Part shown: piece by piece, positions 1 through 7,642 of the stretch
Numbering within the stretch: the stretch's first letter is position 1
Layout of the letters: the number at the start of each line of letters is the position of its first letter
Source: Scatomonas sp963928055
Lineage (GTDB): Bacteria; Bacillota; Clostridia; Lachnospirales; Lachnospiraceae
NCBI GenBank assembly: GCA_963928055.1
Contig: CAWVDN010000001.1
Location: 310,001 to 374,000, forward strand
DNA length: 64,000 nucleotides
Direction of reading: 5' to 3'
Notes under the pieces: generated by a model
Told to the model about the DNA's origin: nothing
The model's input: the letters and a program-made list of their open reading frames with translations, nothing else
Database searches by the model: none
Program-made: the position numbers and the translations under genes

Positions 1-277
1 CCATCATTTCCCAATGGCCGGTTATGGTATCCTTGCCTCTGCTTTTTTCGTTCAGACGCATATAGCAGGCAGACGGTTCCTCCACCGGCGGGATCCCTTT
101 CAGGGAATGGAGATTTGCCAGGCCCATGGCTCTCAGTGCCGGCAGGCGGATCCCCGGGCAATGCTCCGCCACATGCCCCAGGGTGTCCGCTCCCTGGTCA
201 CCGTAATCCCCTGCGTCCCTCATGGCGCCGATCCCCAGGGAATCCAGAACGATCAGAAAAATCCGTTTATAACGCAT
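1..277 (-). CDS. deoB: Phosphopentomutase, N-terminal part (partial)
   Basis: This gene runs off the left edge; the first 92 codons are present. Phosphopentomutase interconverts ribose-1-phosphate and ribose-5-phosphate (and the deoxy forms), feeding nucleoside-derived pentose into central metabolism in the cytosol. The start MRYKRIFLIVLDSLGIGAM carries the metal-binding Asp of the alkaline phosphatase superfamily (VLDSxGIG), followed by GADTLGH and KDTITGHWE, both typical of DeoB. The ATG lies 11 bases inside the end of the uridine phosphorylase gene, so translation is probably coupled and the two form an operon: the phosphorylase makes the ribose-1-phosphate that DeoB uses. Identification is firm; completeness cannot be judged. 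Confidence 0.93.
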   Translation of the reverse strand, partial: MRYKRIFLIVLDSLGIGAMRDAGDYGDQGADTLGHVAEHCPGIRLPALRAMGLANLHSLKGIPPVEEPSACYMRLNEKSRGKDTITGHWEMM

Positions 278-1055
278 TGGTTTCTCCGCTTTCCTCCATA
301 AGGATTTTGACAGCCTCCACCGCCGCCCGGATGGCGGCATCCGTATCATGGACGATGGGGTTTTCCATCCCTCTGGAGTCGCGCTCCTGGTTTCCGACCA
401 CAAGAAAGTCCGAGCCTGCCCGGACGCCCAGATAGCCCGCCGCGATAAACAAAGCCGCGGACTCCATCTCCGATGCCTTACAGCCCATCCGCTTCCAGGC
501 TTCCCATTTGTTCAAAAGCTCGTAACTCACCGGTTTTGTTTCCGGCTCGTGCTGCCCGTAAAAAGAATCCTTGCACTGCACTACGCCTTTATGGAACCTG
601 TATCCCAGCTTCCGGCAGGCTCGGACCAGAGCGGAAGTTACGTCAAAATCCGGAACCGCCGGATACTCGATGGGAGCATATTCCCGGCTGGTGCCTTCCA
701 TGCGCACAGCCCCTGTGGCGACTACCAGATCGCCGCCCTTAACTTCAAGATCCATACCCCCGCAGGTTCCCACCCGGATAAAGGTATCCGCCCCGCACCG
801 GACCAGTTCCTCCATGGCGATCACTGCGGAGGGACCGCCGATGCCCGTGGAGGTAACGCTCACTTTCTCTCCCTTCAGATATCCCGTATACGTCACAAAC
901 TCTCTGCTGTCCGCCACCAGTCTGGCATCGTCGAAATAGGCGGCGATTTTTTTGCTTCTTTTCGGATCCCCCGGAAGGATCACATACCTGCCCACATCCC
1001 CCCTGCGGAGCTGCAGGTGATACTGCAGACCGATTTCTCCGGAATAATTCTGCAT
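267..1055 (-). CDS. udp: Uridine phosphorylase-type nucleoside phosphorylase
   Basis: A 262-residue protein of the PNP/UDP phosphorylase family, which splits nucleosides with phosphate to give a free base and ribose-1-phosphate. Visible motifs are ILPGDPKRS near the N-terminus (phosphate site), STGIGGPSA, RVGTCGG and SEMESAALF (ribose-binding Glu-Met-Glu). The order and spacing fit the uridine phosphorylase branch. The start at 1055 is chosen over an upstream ATG at 1124 because AAAGGAG sits just before it and the extra residues are not family-like; the upstream part also overlaps the promoter. It overlaps deoB downstream and is divergent from a GntR regulator whose presumed operators cover its promoter. 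Substrate choice among pyrimidine and purine nucleosides is inferred. Confidence 0.9.
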   Translation of the reverse strand: MQNYSGEIGLQYHLQLRRGDVGRYVILPGDPKRSKKIAAYFDDARLVADSREFVTYTGYLKGEKVSVTSTGIGGPSAVIAMEELVRCGADTFIRVGTCGGMDLEVKGGDLVVATGAVRMEGTSREYAPIEYPAVPDFDVTSALVRACRKLGYRFHKGVVQCKDSFYGQHEPETKPVSYELLNKWEAWKRMGCKASEMESAALFIAAGYLGVRAGSDFLVVGNQERDSRGMENPIVHDTDAAIRAAVEAVKILMEESGETNAL

Positions 1056-1082
1056 GCTTTTTCTCCTTTGCGGTTTTATAAC

Positions 1083-1217
1083 TTGTATAATAATATTCAA
1101 CTTGTATAATGTCAATTCCCGCATTTATACAAATTACAAGCGTATTTCTTGTGCAAAAAGTATACAGGCTGTAAATCCTGCAGGTATATAATTAGACATG
1201 TTTGATTTTTATACAAG
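1083..1217. promoter_or_regulatory. udp promoter with clustered GntR-type operator half-sites
   Basis: On the minus strand a perfect -35 TTGACA (1110-1115) and -10 TATTAT (1087-1092) are separated by 17 bases and drive udp-deoB. The same region holds TTGTATAAT at 1083-1091 and 1102-1110 and the inverted form TTATACAA at 1125-1132 and 1209-1217. The first two copies overlap the -10 and the spacer/-35, as expected for repression. GntR/HutC regulators bind short inverted repeats of this AT-rich kind, and a GntR gene starts at 1321. A TATAAT at 1187-1192 could be the regulator's own -10. The promoter is seen directly; assignment of the operators to the adjacent GntR protein is inference. Confidence 0.7.
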
Positions 1218-1320
1218 AAAGAGCCTATGAGTTTTCGGGAACAGATTGACATTCCCGTGGGATTCCCTTAGACTGGATTTTAGACATGACTCTTATCCAT
1301 CAGACAGACCGGAGGCATTC

Positions 1321-2088
1321 ATGGAAAACACAAAGCGGAACGCTGAAAAAAATCTGAAGCATATACAGGTTTACCGAAAATTATATAACCTGATCCGGCA
1401 GGGGGCCTTCGCCCCCGGAACCAGGCTCCCCTCTGAGCCTGCCCTGGCGGAACAGCTGGCAGTCAGCCGGATGACCCTTCGCAGAGCGCTGGCTCTGCTG
1501 CAGGAAGATCATCTGGTGAAAAATATCCGCGGAAAGGGAAATTATGTCTGCCTGCCCGCAGCCGCTTCCAATCCCATCACCGTCTCCCAGCTGTTTCATC
1601 CTATTTACCACTGCTGCGCCCAGGCTGTCCGGGAGACGGAACTGGTATTCCGGATCGAGCCGCCTTCCGAGTCCTTCACCCAGGCCCTGGGCAGAAATTC
1701 CGCCGCCATGGTCATCGCGGACCGATGGTATCACGGAAGCGAAAAGGTATGCGCCTACAGCCTCAGCTTTCTTCCCATCGAAGTGATCTCCGAATACCGT
1801 CTGGATCTGAATGACGCCGGAGGGCTGAAAGAATTTCTGGAAAAGGATCTTTACGGGAAAGCAGGCGCCTGCTCCACCTCCTTTTCTTTTACCACCACAG
1901 GGAATTTTACTTCCGCGAAATATCCTCTTTCCCCCGGCTCTTCTTTTATCCTGATACAGGAAACGGTATTTGACGTCCACCGGCAGGGCCTGGTCTTCAG
2001 CAAACATTACATTCCCGCGGAGCATTTTGACCTGCGGCAGGCCTGCTTTCCTTCCCGGGACGCAGAAAAAAGAGTGATTGCTCCCTAG
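1321..2088 (+). CDS. GntR family regulator, HutC/UTRA subfamily
   Basis: A 255-residue transcription factor with an N-terminal winged helix (about residues 15-80; PSEPALAEQLAVSRMTLRRAL is the helix-turn-helix) and a C-terminal UTRA ligand-binding domain (about 100-245). The usual GntR hallmark of a short linker with RGKGNYV is present. The start at 1321 is preceded by GGAGG; an upstream in-frame ATG at 1246 has no such site. It is divergent from udp-deoB, and repeated TTGTATAA half-sites lie in the shared intergenic region, so it most likely represses nucleoside phosphorylase expression and perhaps itself. The effector is unknown; a phosphorylated sugar or nucleoside would suit the neighbours. 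The 3-prime end of the gene forms one arm of the terminator shared with the convergent kinase gene. Confidence 0.85.
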   Translation: MENTKRNAEKNLKHIQVYRKLYNLIRQGAFAPGTRLPSEPALAEQLAVSRMTLRRALALLQEDHLVKNIRGKGNYVCLPAAASNPITVSQLFHPIYHCCAQAVRETELVFRIEPPSESFTQALGRNSAAMVIADRWYHGSEKVCAYSLSFLPIEVISEYRLDLNDAGGLKEFLEKDLYGKAGACSTSFSFTTTGNFTSAKYPLSPGSSFILIQETVFDVHRQGLVFSKHYIPAEHFDLRQACFPSRDAEKRVIAP

Positions 2089-2118
2089 AAGATCTCTCTT
2101 CTGTGGAGCAATCACTCT
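2071..2118. terminator. Bidirectional terminator between gntR and the PfkB kinase
   Basis: A perfect 14-bp inverted repeat (AGAGTGATTGCTCC at 2071-2084 and its complement at 2105-2118) is flanked by an A-run on the left and CTCTTTT on the right. The left arm overlaps the last codons of the GntR gene. It can end transcription from both sides. Confidence 0.8.
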
Positions 2119-2130
2119 CTCTTTTCCGGT

Positions 2131-3210
2131 TCAATCTTTTTCCGGGGATTCAGACTGTCTCTCCCATCCGGCCCGGATCTTCTCCCGCAGCTCTTCCAGG
2201 GGACGCAGGCCGCTGAGGGCGTCGTAGGCTTCCACACAGCTGGCCCCTTCCGCCGCGGCCAGCTGCAGGCTTTCCTCGATGGGACTGCCGTCCATGCGGG
2301 CTTTCAGGAAGGCGGCAATGCTTGTGTCGCCGGCGCCGGTACCGGAAAGCACCCTTTCCGGCCGGAAACTTCTCTCAAAGATCTCCCGCTTTCCATCAGT
2401 ATAGAACATACCCGGGGCCCCGCACTTGATCAGCAGACGTTTCGCCCCCAGCTTCCTCACAGTTTCCGCCAGAGGGCGGATGTCCCGCTCCACCTGTACC
2501 ACGGACATCATATCTCTGCCTGCCGCCCGGTCCAGCCACTCTTCGTACCGGGCGCGGTCAGCCAGGAAACAAAGTTCTTCGGCGCTGGGCACGAAATAAT
2601 CCACAAAAGGCAGAACGCTCTCCAGAATCTTTTTCCAGTCCGCTTTCCCGGCCTCTGAATCCGGGTCCACCGCCGCCAGATCCAGGGAAGTGGTGAGACC
2701 ACGCGCTTTCGCTCTGCGAAAGATCTCCGCCAGCTCTGCTCCCCCGTTTTCATACATATGCTTCATAATGGTCGGATACCCGAAGTGGAAAAAATCCGCG
2801 CCAGGCGCCGCGTCAAAATCAATATCCTCCGCCCGGAAGGTATTGTTGGCGCCCGGATTATGGAGAAAGATCCGGTCGGTTCCCGGAGGAGCGATGACCA
2901 CCGAGTAAGAGGTACCGCTGTCCTCCGAAAGGATCATTCCCCCTTCGGCTCCATACTGCCGGAGTCTTTCCAGCACGATCTCTCCGAAGGCGTCCTTCCC
3001 GATCTTCCCCATGAGTACAACGTCCGCTCCCAGTATTTTCAGAGCGAGACCGGTATTGGCCACAGCGCCCCCGGTACTGATATTGACATCCCGCATCTGT
3101 ACCAGCTTGCCGGGCACCAGCACCTCTCCCAGGGGCGCCGGGGTCCGTGCGGAAAAAACCGGCGTGATATCCAGACAGATATGGCCGGCTACAAGGATCT
3201 TTCCTGCCAT
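2131..3210 (-). CDS. PfkB family carbohydrate kinase
   Basis: A 359-residue ribokinase-fold sugar kinase. The N-terminal STGGAVANTGLALKILG stretch and the C-terminal GTGAGDTS motif (about residue 300; the Asp is the catalytic base) identify the PfkB family, which phosphorylates sugars or nucleosides with ATP. An unusually long middle region (about 185-265) carries an insertion relative to ribokinase. The gene abuts the aldolase upstream: the aldolase TAG is directly followed by this ATG, so the two are co-translated and should act in the same pathway, with the kinase making the phosphate that the aldolase splits. The precise sugar cannot be read from the sequence; fructose-6-phosphate, tagatose-6-phosphate or a nucleoside-derived pentose are possible. 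Confidence 0.85.
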   Translation of the reverse strand: MAGKILVAGHICLDITPVFSARTPAPLGEVLVPGKLVQMRDVNISTGGAVANTGLALKILGADVVLMGKIGKDAFGEIVLERLRQYGAEGGMILSEDSGTSYSVVIAPPGTDRIFLHNPGANNTFRAEDIDFDAAPGADFFHFGYPTIMKHMYENGGAELAEIFRRAKARGLTTSLDLAAVDPDSEAGKADWKKILESVLPFVDYFVPSAEELCFLADRARYEEWLDRAAGRDMMSVVQVERDIRPLAETVRKLGAKRLLIKCGAPGMFYTDGKREIFERSFRPERVLSGTGAGDTSIAAFLKARMDGSPIEESLQLAAAEGASCVEAYDALSGLRPLEELREKIRAGWERQSESPEKD

Positions 3211-4044
3211 CTATGCCCTTCCTCCACTTCCGAATACGCGCATCTTTTTCATAGTCTCCTGTTTGACCGCCTCTGTGATCTGATTCTGTACATCCGTAAA
3301 GCCGCAGCCTTCCCGGAAATGATCGTGAGCCGCTCCGGCAGCCGCGCAGTTGATGTCCGTAAAGATATTGATCTTACAGATGCCGCCCGCCACGCAGTTG
3401 CGGAAATCCTCGTCGGTCAGACCGCTTCCTCCGTGCAGTACCAGAGGCACCGGAACGGTTCGGGCAATTTCGCCAAGACGGCCGATATCCAGCTTCGGTT
3501 TTGATTTATAAGCGCCGTGCGCGGTGCCGATGGCTACCGCCAGGGCGTCCACGCCTGTGCGCTCCACAAAATCCCTGGCCTGATCCGGTTCCGTGTAGAT
3601 ACTGTCGTCGCCGCTGTTCTCTTCGTTGGCGCCTACATGCCCCAGTTCCGCTTCCACGGTGGCTCCCAGCATATGGGCGGTCCGAACCATCCCCGCGGTA
3701 CGGCTGACATTGTTTTCATAGGTGTCCGTGGAGCAGTCGTACATGACAGAGGTAAAGCCAAGCTTCAGAGCTTCCAGGATCTTCTGCTCCGTCAGTCCAT
3801 GGTCATAGTGAAGAACGACCGGAACCGAGGCCTTTTCCGCCATGGGGATCAGAAAATACGCCAGCTCCTCCAGGCTGGCATAGGGAAGCAGCACTTCCGC
3901 GGTGCCGATGATCACCGGCGAACGCAGTTCCTCCGCCGCCCCTAGGACTCCTTTGGCCATTTCCAGGCTCACCGTGTTGAACAGGCCGACCCCGTATTTC
4001 TTTTCCTGCGCGTCTTTTAATACTTCCTTTAATGTAACCAGCAT
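3211..4044 (-). CDS. Class II (zinc) fructose/tagatose-bisphosphate-type aldolase
   Basis: A 277-residue class II aldolase, which cleaves a ketose bisphosphate to glyceraldehyde-phosphate and dihydroxyacetone phosphate using zinc. Visible zinc and substrate residues: LHYDHG (about 82-87), VEAELGHVG (about 130-140), the GTAHG histidine (about 180) and LHGGSG (about 205). The length and the HYDH motif place it near the GatY/KbaY/FbaA group rather than the longer E. coli FbaA. It forms a two-gene unit with the kinase directly downstream, with no space between them. It may be a peripheral sugar pathway enzyme rather than the glycolytic aldolase, because the neighbouring genes concern nucleoside and sugar catabolism. 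The substrate is not determined. Confidence 0.87.
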   Translation of the reverse strand: MLVTLKEVLKDAQEKKYGVGLFNTVSLEMAKGVLGAAEELRSPVIIGTAEVLLPYASLEELAYFLIPMAEKASVPVVLHYDHGLTEQKILEALKLGFTSVMYDCSTDTYENNVSRTAGMVRTAHMLGATVEAELGHVGANEENSGDDSIYTEPDQARDFVERTGVDALAVAIGTAHGAYKSKPKLDIGRLGEIARTVPVPLVLHGGSGLTDEDFRNCVAGGICKINIFTDINCAAAGAAHDHFREGCGFTDVQNQITEAVKQETMKKMRVFGSGGRA

Positions 4045-4100
4045 ATACTCACCTTCCTTATAGTTGTCAGTGCCCGACCTTTTCCGCCCCGAAAGACAAA

Positions 4101-4131
4101 AAGCCCGTCAGGCCAGACTGCTGACGGACTT
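4101..4131 (-). terminator. Rho-independent terminator after the yebC-tepA unit
   Basis: On the minus strand the stem AAGTCCGTCAG/CTGACGGGCTT is followed by a U-run (TTTTTGTC). It lies 9 bases past the stop codon of the ClpP-like gene. Confidence 0.8.
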
Positions 4132-4139
4132 CCCTTATA

Positions 4140-4793
4140 CTATGATTTTTCCGAAGAAGCTTCCTCCATCATGGCATGGAGCTTTTTCAGCGCCTGAGCG
4201 ATGCCGCCCACCTCATCGATGAGGCCTTCTTCCACGGCTTCCCGTCCATCCAGCATGGTGCCTACATCCTTCACCAGCATCCGGGTGTCCAGCATCAGCT
4301 CCTCCATGCGCTGAACCGTCATATGGGAATGGGCGGATACAAATTCCGTGATCCGATCCTGGGTCTTCTCCATATTCCGGTAGGACTGGGCGACTCCGAT
4401 AAAAAGACCGTTCTGCCGCACCGGATGAATGACCATGGTCGCGCTTGGCACGATAAACGAGTAGTCCGCGGAAACCGCCAGGGGAACTCCGATGGAATGA
4501 CCTCCCCCCAGGACCAGAGATACGGTGGGCTTACTCATGGAGGAGATCATCTCCGCAATGGCCAGGCCGGCCTCCACGTCTCCTCCTACGGTATTCAGGA
4601 GGATCAGGATCCCCCGGATGGAAGCGTCATCCTCCGCCCGGGCCAGGTTTGGCAGGATATGTTCGTAGCGGGTGGCCTTGGAACGTTCTGCCAGGGCCTC
4701 GTGGCCCTCCACCTCTCCGATGATGGACAGCAGATAAATACTGCTGCCGGAGGCAACGATCGTTTCATTTTCCTTTTGTTCTGATGACTGCAT
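4140..4793 (-). CDS. tepA: ClpP-class serine protease, TepA/YmfB type
   Basis: A 217-residue cytosolic protein of the ClpP/crotonase fold resembling Bacillus TepA (translocation-enhancing protein). The catalytic triad can be traced: the nucleophile Ser in LGGGHSIGVPLA (about residue 100), His in MVIHPVRQNG (about 125) and Asp in EEGLIDEVGG near the C-terminus. Upstream ILLNTVGGDVEAGLAIAEMI matches the oligomer and oxyanion region of the family. The start at 4793 has AAGGAG seven bases upstream, whereas the longer reading to 4826 does not. It follows yebC at a distance of 65 bp and probably shares its transcript. Its role in protein export or quality control is inferred from the Bacillus relative. 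Confidence 0.85.
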   Translation of the reverse strand: MQSSEQKENETIVASGSSIYLLSIIGEVEGHEALAERSKATRYEHILPNLARAEDDASIRGILILLNTVGGDVEAGLAIAEMISSMSKPTVSLVLGGGHSIGVPLAVSADYSFIVPSATMVIHPVRQNGLFIGVAQSYRNMEKTQDRITEFVSAHSHMTVQRMEELMLDTRMLVKDVGTMLDGREAVEEGLIDEVGGIAQALKKLHAMMEEASSEKS

Positions 4794-4858
4794 GGGTACA
4801 CTCCTTTTTTCCAGAAGTATGCGCACCTGCAGCCGCTCTTATTCCCCTCTTCTGTCCG

Positions 4859-5587
4859 TCACTCTTCCAGATTCGTGTAAACGTACTGGACGTCGTCATT
4901 GTCCTCCAGAAGATCCAGGGTACGCTGAAGATTCTTCAGCGCCGTCTCGTCCGTCACCGCCACATAGGTCTGGGGGATCATGGTAACATCCGCCTCAGCC
5001 ATGGGGATCCCTTCTTTTTCCAGCGCCTCACGGACAGCTGAGAACTCATCCGGTCCCGTGATCACCTCGTAGCAGTCCTCCTCCTCGGAGAAATCCTCCG
5101 CGCCTGCGTCCAGAGCCAGCATCATCAGATCATCCGCGTCCATGGAGCATTCTTCTTTGGAGATAATGATCTGCCCCTTTTTGTCAAACATAAAAGAAAC
5201 ACAGCCGGGCGTACCGATGCTTCCCTGCCCTTTGGTGAAGGCGCTGCGGACATCGGCCGCGGTCCGGTTTTTGTTGTCTGTCAGGGTCTCCACGATGATG
5301 GCGATGCCGCTGGGTCCGTATCCTTCATATGTAATGCGCTCGTAATTATCCGCATTGGAATCCCCGGCGGCTTTTTTGATCCCCCGCTCGATGGTGTCGT
5401 TGGGCATATTGTTGGCCTTGGCCTTTGCGATCACGTCACGGAGCTTGCTGTTGTTGGCCGGATCCGGTCCGCCCTCCTTGACAGCGATCACGATCTCGCG
5501 GCCGATGATGGTAAAGATCTTTCCTTTTTTGGCGTCGTTCTTTTCTTTTTTATGCTTAATATTAGCAAATTTTGAGTGTCCAGACAT
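4859..5587 (-). CDS. yebC: YebC/PmpR family protein
   Basis: A 242-residue member of the YebC family. The N-terminus MSGHSKFANIKHKKEKNDAK and the KAKANNMPNDTIERGIKKA helix are highly conserved family signatures, and the length is standard. Members have been described as DNA-binding transcription regulators and, more recently, as factors that relieve ribosome stalling; the sequence does not decide between these. The gene has its own consensus promoter (5625-5653) and a GAGGAGAG ribosome site. The TepA-like gene follows on the same strand. Confidence 0.93.
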   Translation of the reverse strand: MSGHSKFANIKHKKEKNDAKKGKIFTIIGREIVIAVKEGGPDPANNSKLRDVIAKAKANNMPNDTIERGIKKAAGDSNADNYERITYEGYGPSGIAIIVETLTDNKNRTAADVRSAFTKGQGSIGTPGCVSFMFDKKGQIIISKEECSMDADDLMMLALDAGAEDFSEEEDCYEVITGPDEFSAVREALEKEGIPMAEADVTMIPQTYVAVTDETALKNLQRTLDLLEDNDDVQYVYTNLEE

Positions 5588-5624
5588 CTTGTTCTCTCCT
5601 CATTTCTCATAATGTACCTGTTAA

Positions 5625-5653
5625 AATATAGCACTGATTCCGCTGTTCGTCAA
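5625..5653 (-). promoter_or_regulatory. yebC promoter
   Basis: Minus-strand -35 TTGACG (5648-5653), 17-base spacer, -10 TATATT (5625-5630), about 40 bases before the yebC start. Confidence 0.65.
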
Positions 5654-5675
5654 GAATTCCCCGGCATGCCTTTCT

Positions 5676-6023
5676 TTATGTAGTAAGCTCCAGGCTTACT
5701 TTCAGCGCCGTGTCCACCTGGGCCAGGAGATCCGGACGCAGATGGCAGATCTTATCCTTCAGCCGCCGCTTGTCGATGGTCCGGATCTGCTCCAGGAGGA
5801 TCACGGAATCCCGCACAATACTGTAGGAGGAGGCGTCGATCTCAATATGGGTTGGCAGCTTGGCCTTGTTCATTTTGGATGTAATGGCCGCGCAGATCAC
5901 GGTGGGACTGTGTTTGTTTCCGATATCATTCTGAATGATCAGTACCGGGCGTATCCCTCCCTGTTCGCTTCCTACCACAGGTCTCAGATCCGCGTAAAAA
6001 ACATCTCCTCTTTTAATAATCAA
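5676..6023 (-). CDS. mazF: MazF/PemK family endoribonuclease toxin
   Basis: A 115-residue MazF-type mRNA interferase. The start IIKRGDVFYADLRP, the GGIRPVLIIQND strand (catalytic Arg), VICAAITSKMNKA (Thr-Ser acid/base region) and the C-terminal LLEQIRTIDKRRL match the Bacillus EndoA group across their full length. The start codon is TTG, chosen because it gives the conserved N-terminus and has GGAGAG upstream. No MazE-like antitoxin gene is present: only 93 bases separate it from nnr, too short for an antitoxin, and downstream is yebC. The cognate antitoxin may be encoded elsewhere. Family assignment is firm; whether it acts as a toxin here is not shown. Confidence 0.92.
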   Translation of the reverse strand: MIIKRGDVFYADLRPVVGSEQGGIRPVLIIQNDIGNKHSPTVICAAITSKMNKAKLPTHIEIDASSYSIVRDSVILLEQIRTIDKRRLKDKICHLRPDLLAQVDTALKVSLELTT

Positions 6024-6116
6024 GATCTGTCACTCTCCGATCCTATAATTTTCATCCCCGTCCCCGGGGAGTATTTTCAGTATCTCCAGATTTATCAGAG
6101 AGTATGCAGTCTGTTT

Positions 6117-7595
6117 TCAGAGAAAGCGGGAGATCATTTCCGGAAGATCCGCCGCCGTCACGGATGCCTCCGAATATTTCCGGGCGGCCTCCCTGCCGCA
6201 GAGGCCATGGATAAAAGCTCCTGCCGCTGCCGCGGGAACAGGCAGTTCCTCCTGCCTGCACAGGAGCCCGGCGATGAGCCCCGCCAGCACGTCGCCGGAG
6301 CCGGCGGTGGCCAGGGCGCTGCTGCCGGAGGCGGTAACATAACATGCCCCGGAGGGCACCGCGGTAACGCTGCGGGCGTCTTTCAGATGGCAGATCACCC
6401 CGTGACTGTCCGCGAAATTCCTGGCCGCAGCCACGAGATCCTCCTTGATCTCCAACGGGGCCGCGGCGGTGAGTCTGGCCATTTCCCCGACGTGGGGCGT
6501 GATGGTACAGGGAAAATCTACCTTTTCCCACAGATCCGGATGTTCCGCCATAAGGTTCAGGGCATCCGCGTCCATGACACAGGGCAGCGTATTCTCTTCG
6601 AGAAATGCCTGCAGAAGCTTTTCCGAGAAGGGAGAGACCGAAAGGCCCGGGCCGATCTCCACCGCGTCCGCCCAGCGGAGAAGTTCCGTCAGTTTTTTTC
6701 TGTCAGGCTCTTCCTCCTCCCAGGTGTCGATCAGCGCTTCCGGGATCAGCACGGAAAGGGCTGTCCTGTTTTTTTCGGAAGTGAAGATCCGCACCATGCC
6801 GATGCCGGTCCGCAGCGCGGCTTTTGCGGAAAGATACGCGGCTCCGCACATGGTATCGGAGCCCGCGAGGATCAGAAGCTTCCGGAAGGTGCCCTTGTTT
6901 CCAGACGCGTCCCTTTTGGGAAGCTCCCGGATATCCCGGAGTTCCAGGCTGTACAGGCTTTGGGCGGCAGGGAGCTCCGGCGCCTGTATGCCGATCTTTT
7001 TCACGATAGTCTCTCCTGCCCGGGACGCTCCGGGAAACAGCAGCAGCCCGGGCTTCTTATACGCCAGGGCCAGGGTCACGTCAGCCCTGACCGCGTCCCC
7101 CAGGATCCTTCCCGTGTCCGTATGCACTCCGGACGGCAGATCCACGGACAGGACCCTGGCCCGACCCCCATTGATCTTTTTCACTGCTTCCAGAAATCCG
7201 CCGCTCAGATCCCGGGCCAGTCCCACCCCGAAAAGAGCGTCTATGATAACAGTATATTCATCAGCCTCAAAACTGTTGACGAAAGTAAGGGGATAATTTT
7301 CTGCTATTTTCAGCTGGCTGCGCATTTGTTCGCTGTATTTCTCCGGATTACCCACCAGACAGACAGAAACATCATATCCCCGCTCCGCTAGGATCCGGGC
7401 GGCGGCCACCCCGTCCCCGCCGTTATTTCCCGTACCGCACACGGCCAGAATCCGGCTTTTGTCCCAGTCTCTTCTTTCGATCTCCTCCGCCGCGGCCAGG
7501 GCCGCGCGCTCCATCAGGACCAGGGAGGGCATCCCACCTTCTATCGCCGCTTCGTCTGCTCTTTTCATCTGCGCTGCTGTCAGCAACCGTTCCAT
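6117..7595 (-). CDS. nnr: Bifunctional NAD(P)H-hydrate repair enzyme (epimerase and dehydratase)
   Basis: A 492-residue fusion that repairs damaged NADH and NADPH hydrates. The N-terminal NnrE epimerase half (about 1-215) contains GTGNNGGDGVAAARIL and the LFGVGLARDLSG strand. The C-terminal NnrD dehydratase half (about 225-492) contains LAGSDTMCGAAYLSAKAALR, DADALN and the ATP/ADP-binding AGSGDVLAGLIAG. The start at 7595 has AAAGGAG upstream; the longer reading would run through the rex terminator. The gene lies downstream of rex on the same strand but a strong hairpin with a T-run separates them, so most of its transcription should be independent or read-through. A moonlighting MazF gene follows after 93 bases. 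Confidence 0.95.
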   Translation of the reverse strand: MERLLTAAQMKRADEAAIEGGMPSLVLMERAALAAAEEIERRDWDKSRILAVCGTGNNGGDGVAAARILAERGYDVSVCLVGNPEKYSEQMRSQLKIAENYPLTFVNSFEADEYTVIIDALFGVGLARDLSGGFLEAVKKINGGRARVLSVDLPSGVHTDTGRILGDAVRADVTLALAYKKPGLLLFPGASRAGETIVKKIGIQAPELPAAQSLYSLELRDIRELPKRDASGNKGTFRKLLILAGSDTMCGAAYLSAKAALRTGIGMVRIFTSEKNRTALSVLIPEALIDTWEEEEPDRKKLTELLRWADAVEIGPGLSVSPFSEKLLQAFLEENTLPCVMDADALNLMAEHPDLWEKVDFPCTITPHVGEMARLTAAAPLEIKEDLVAAARNFADSHGVICHLKDARSVTAVPSGACYVTASGSSALATAGSGDVLAGLIAGLLCRQEELPVPAAAAGAFIHGLCGREAARKYSEASVTAADLPEMISRFL

Positions 7596-7612
7596 GCAGG
7601 CTCCTTTCCAAA

Positions 7613-7639
7613 AAACCGCTGCGGCGGCCGCAGCGGTTT
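7613..7639 (-). terminator. rex terminator
   Basis: A perfect 12-bp stem (AAACCGCTGCGG and complement) with a 3-base loop; on the minus strand the stem is followed by TTTTTTGG. It sits just after the rex stop and only about 15 bases before the nnr ribosome site. Confidence 0.85.
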
Positions 7640-7642
7640 CTC

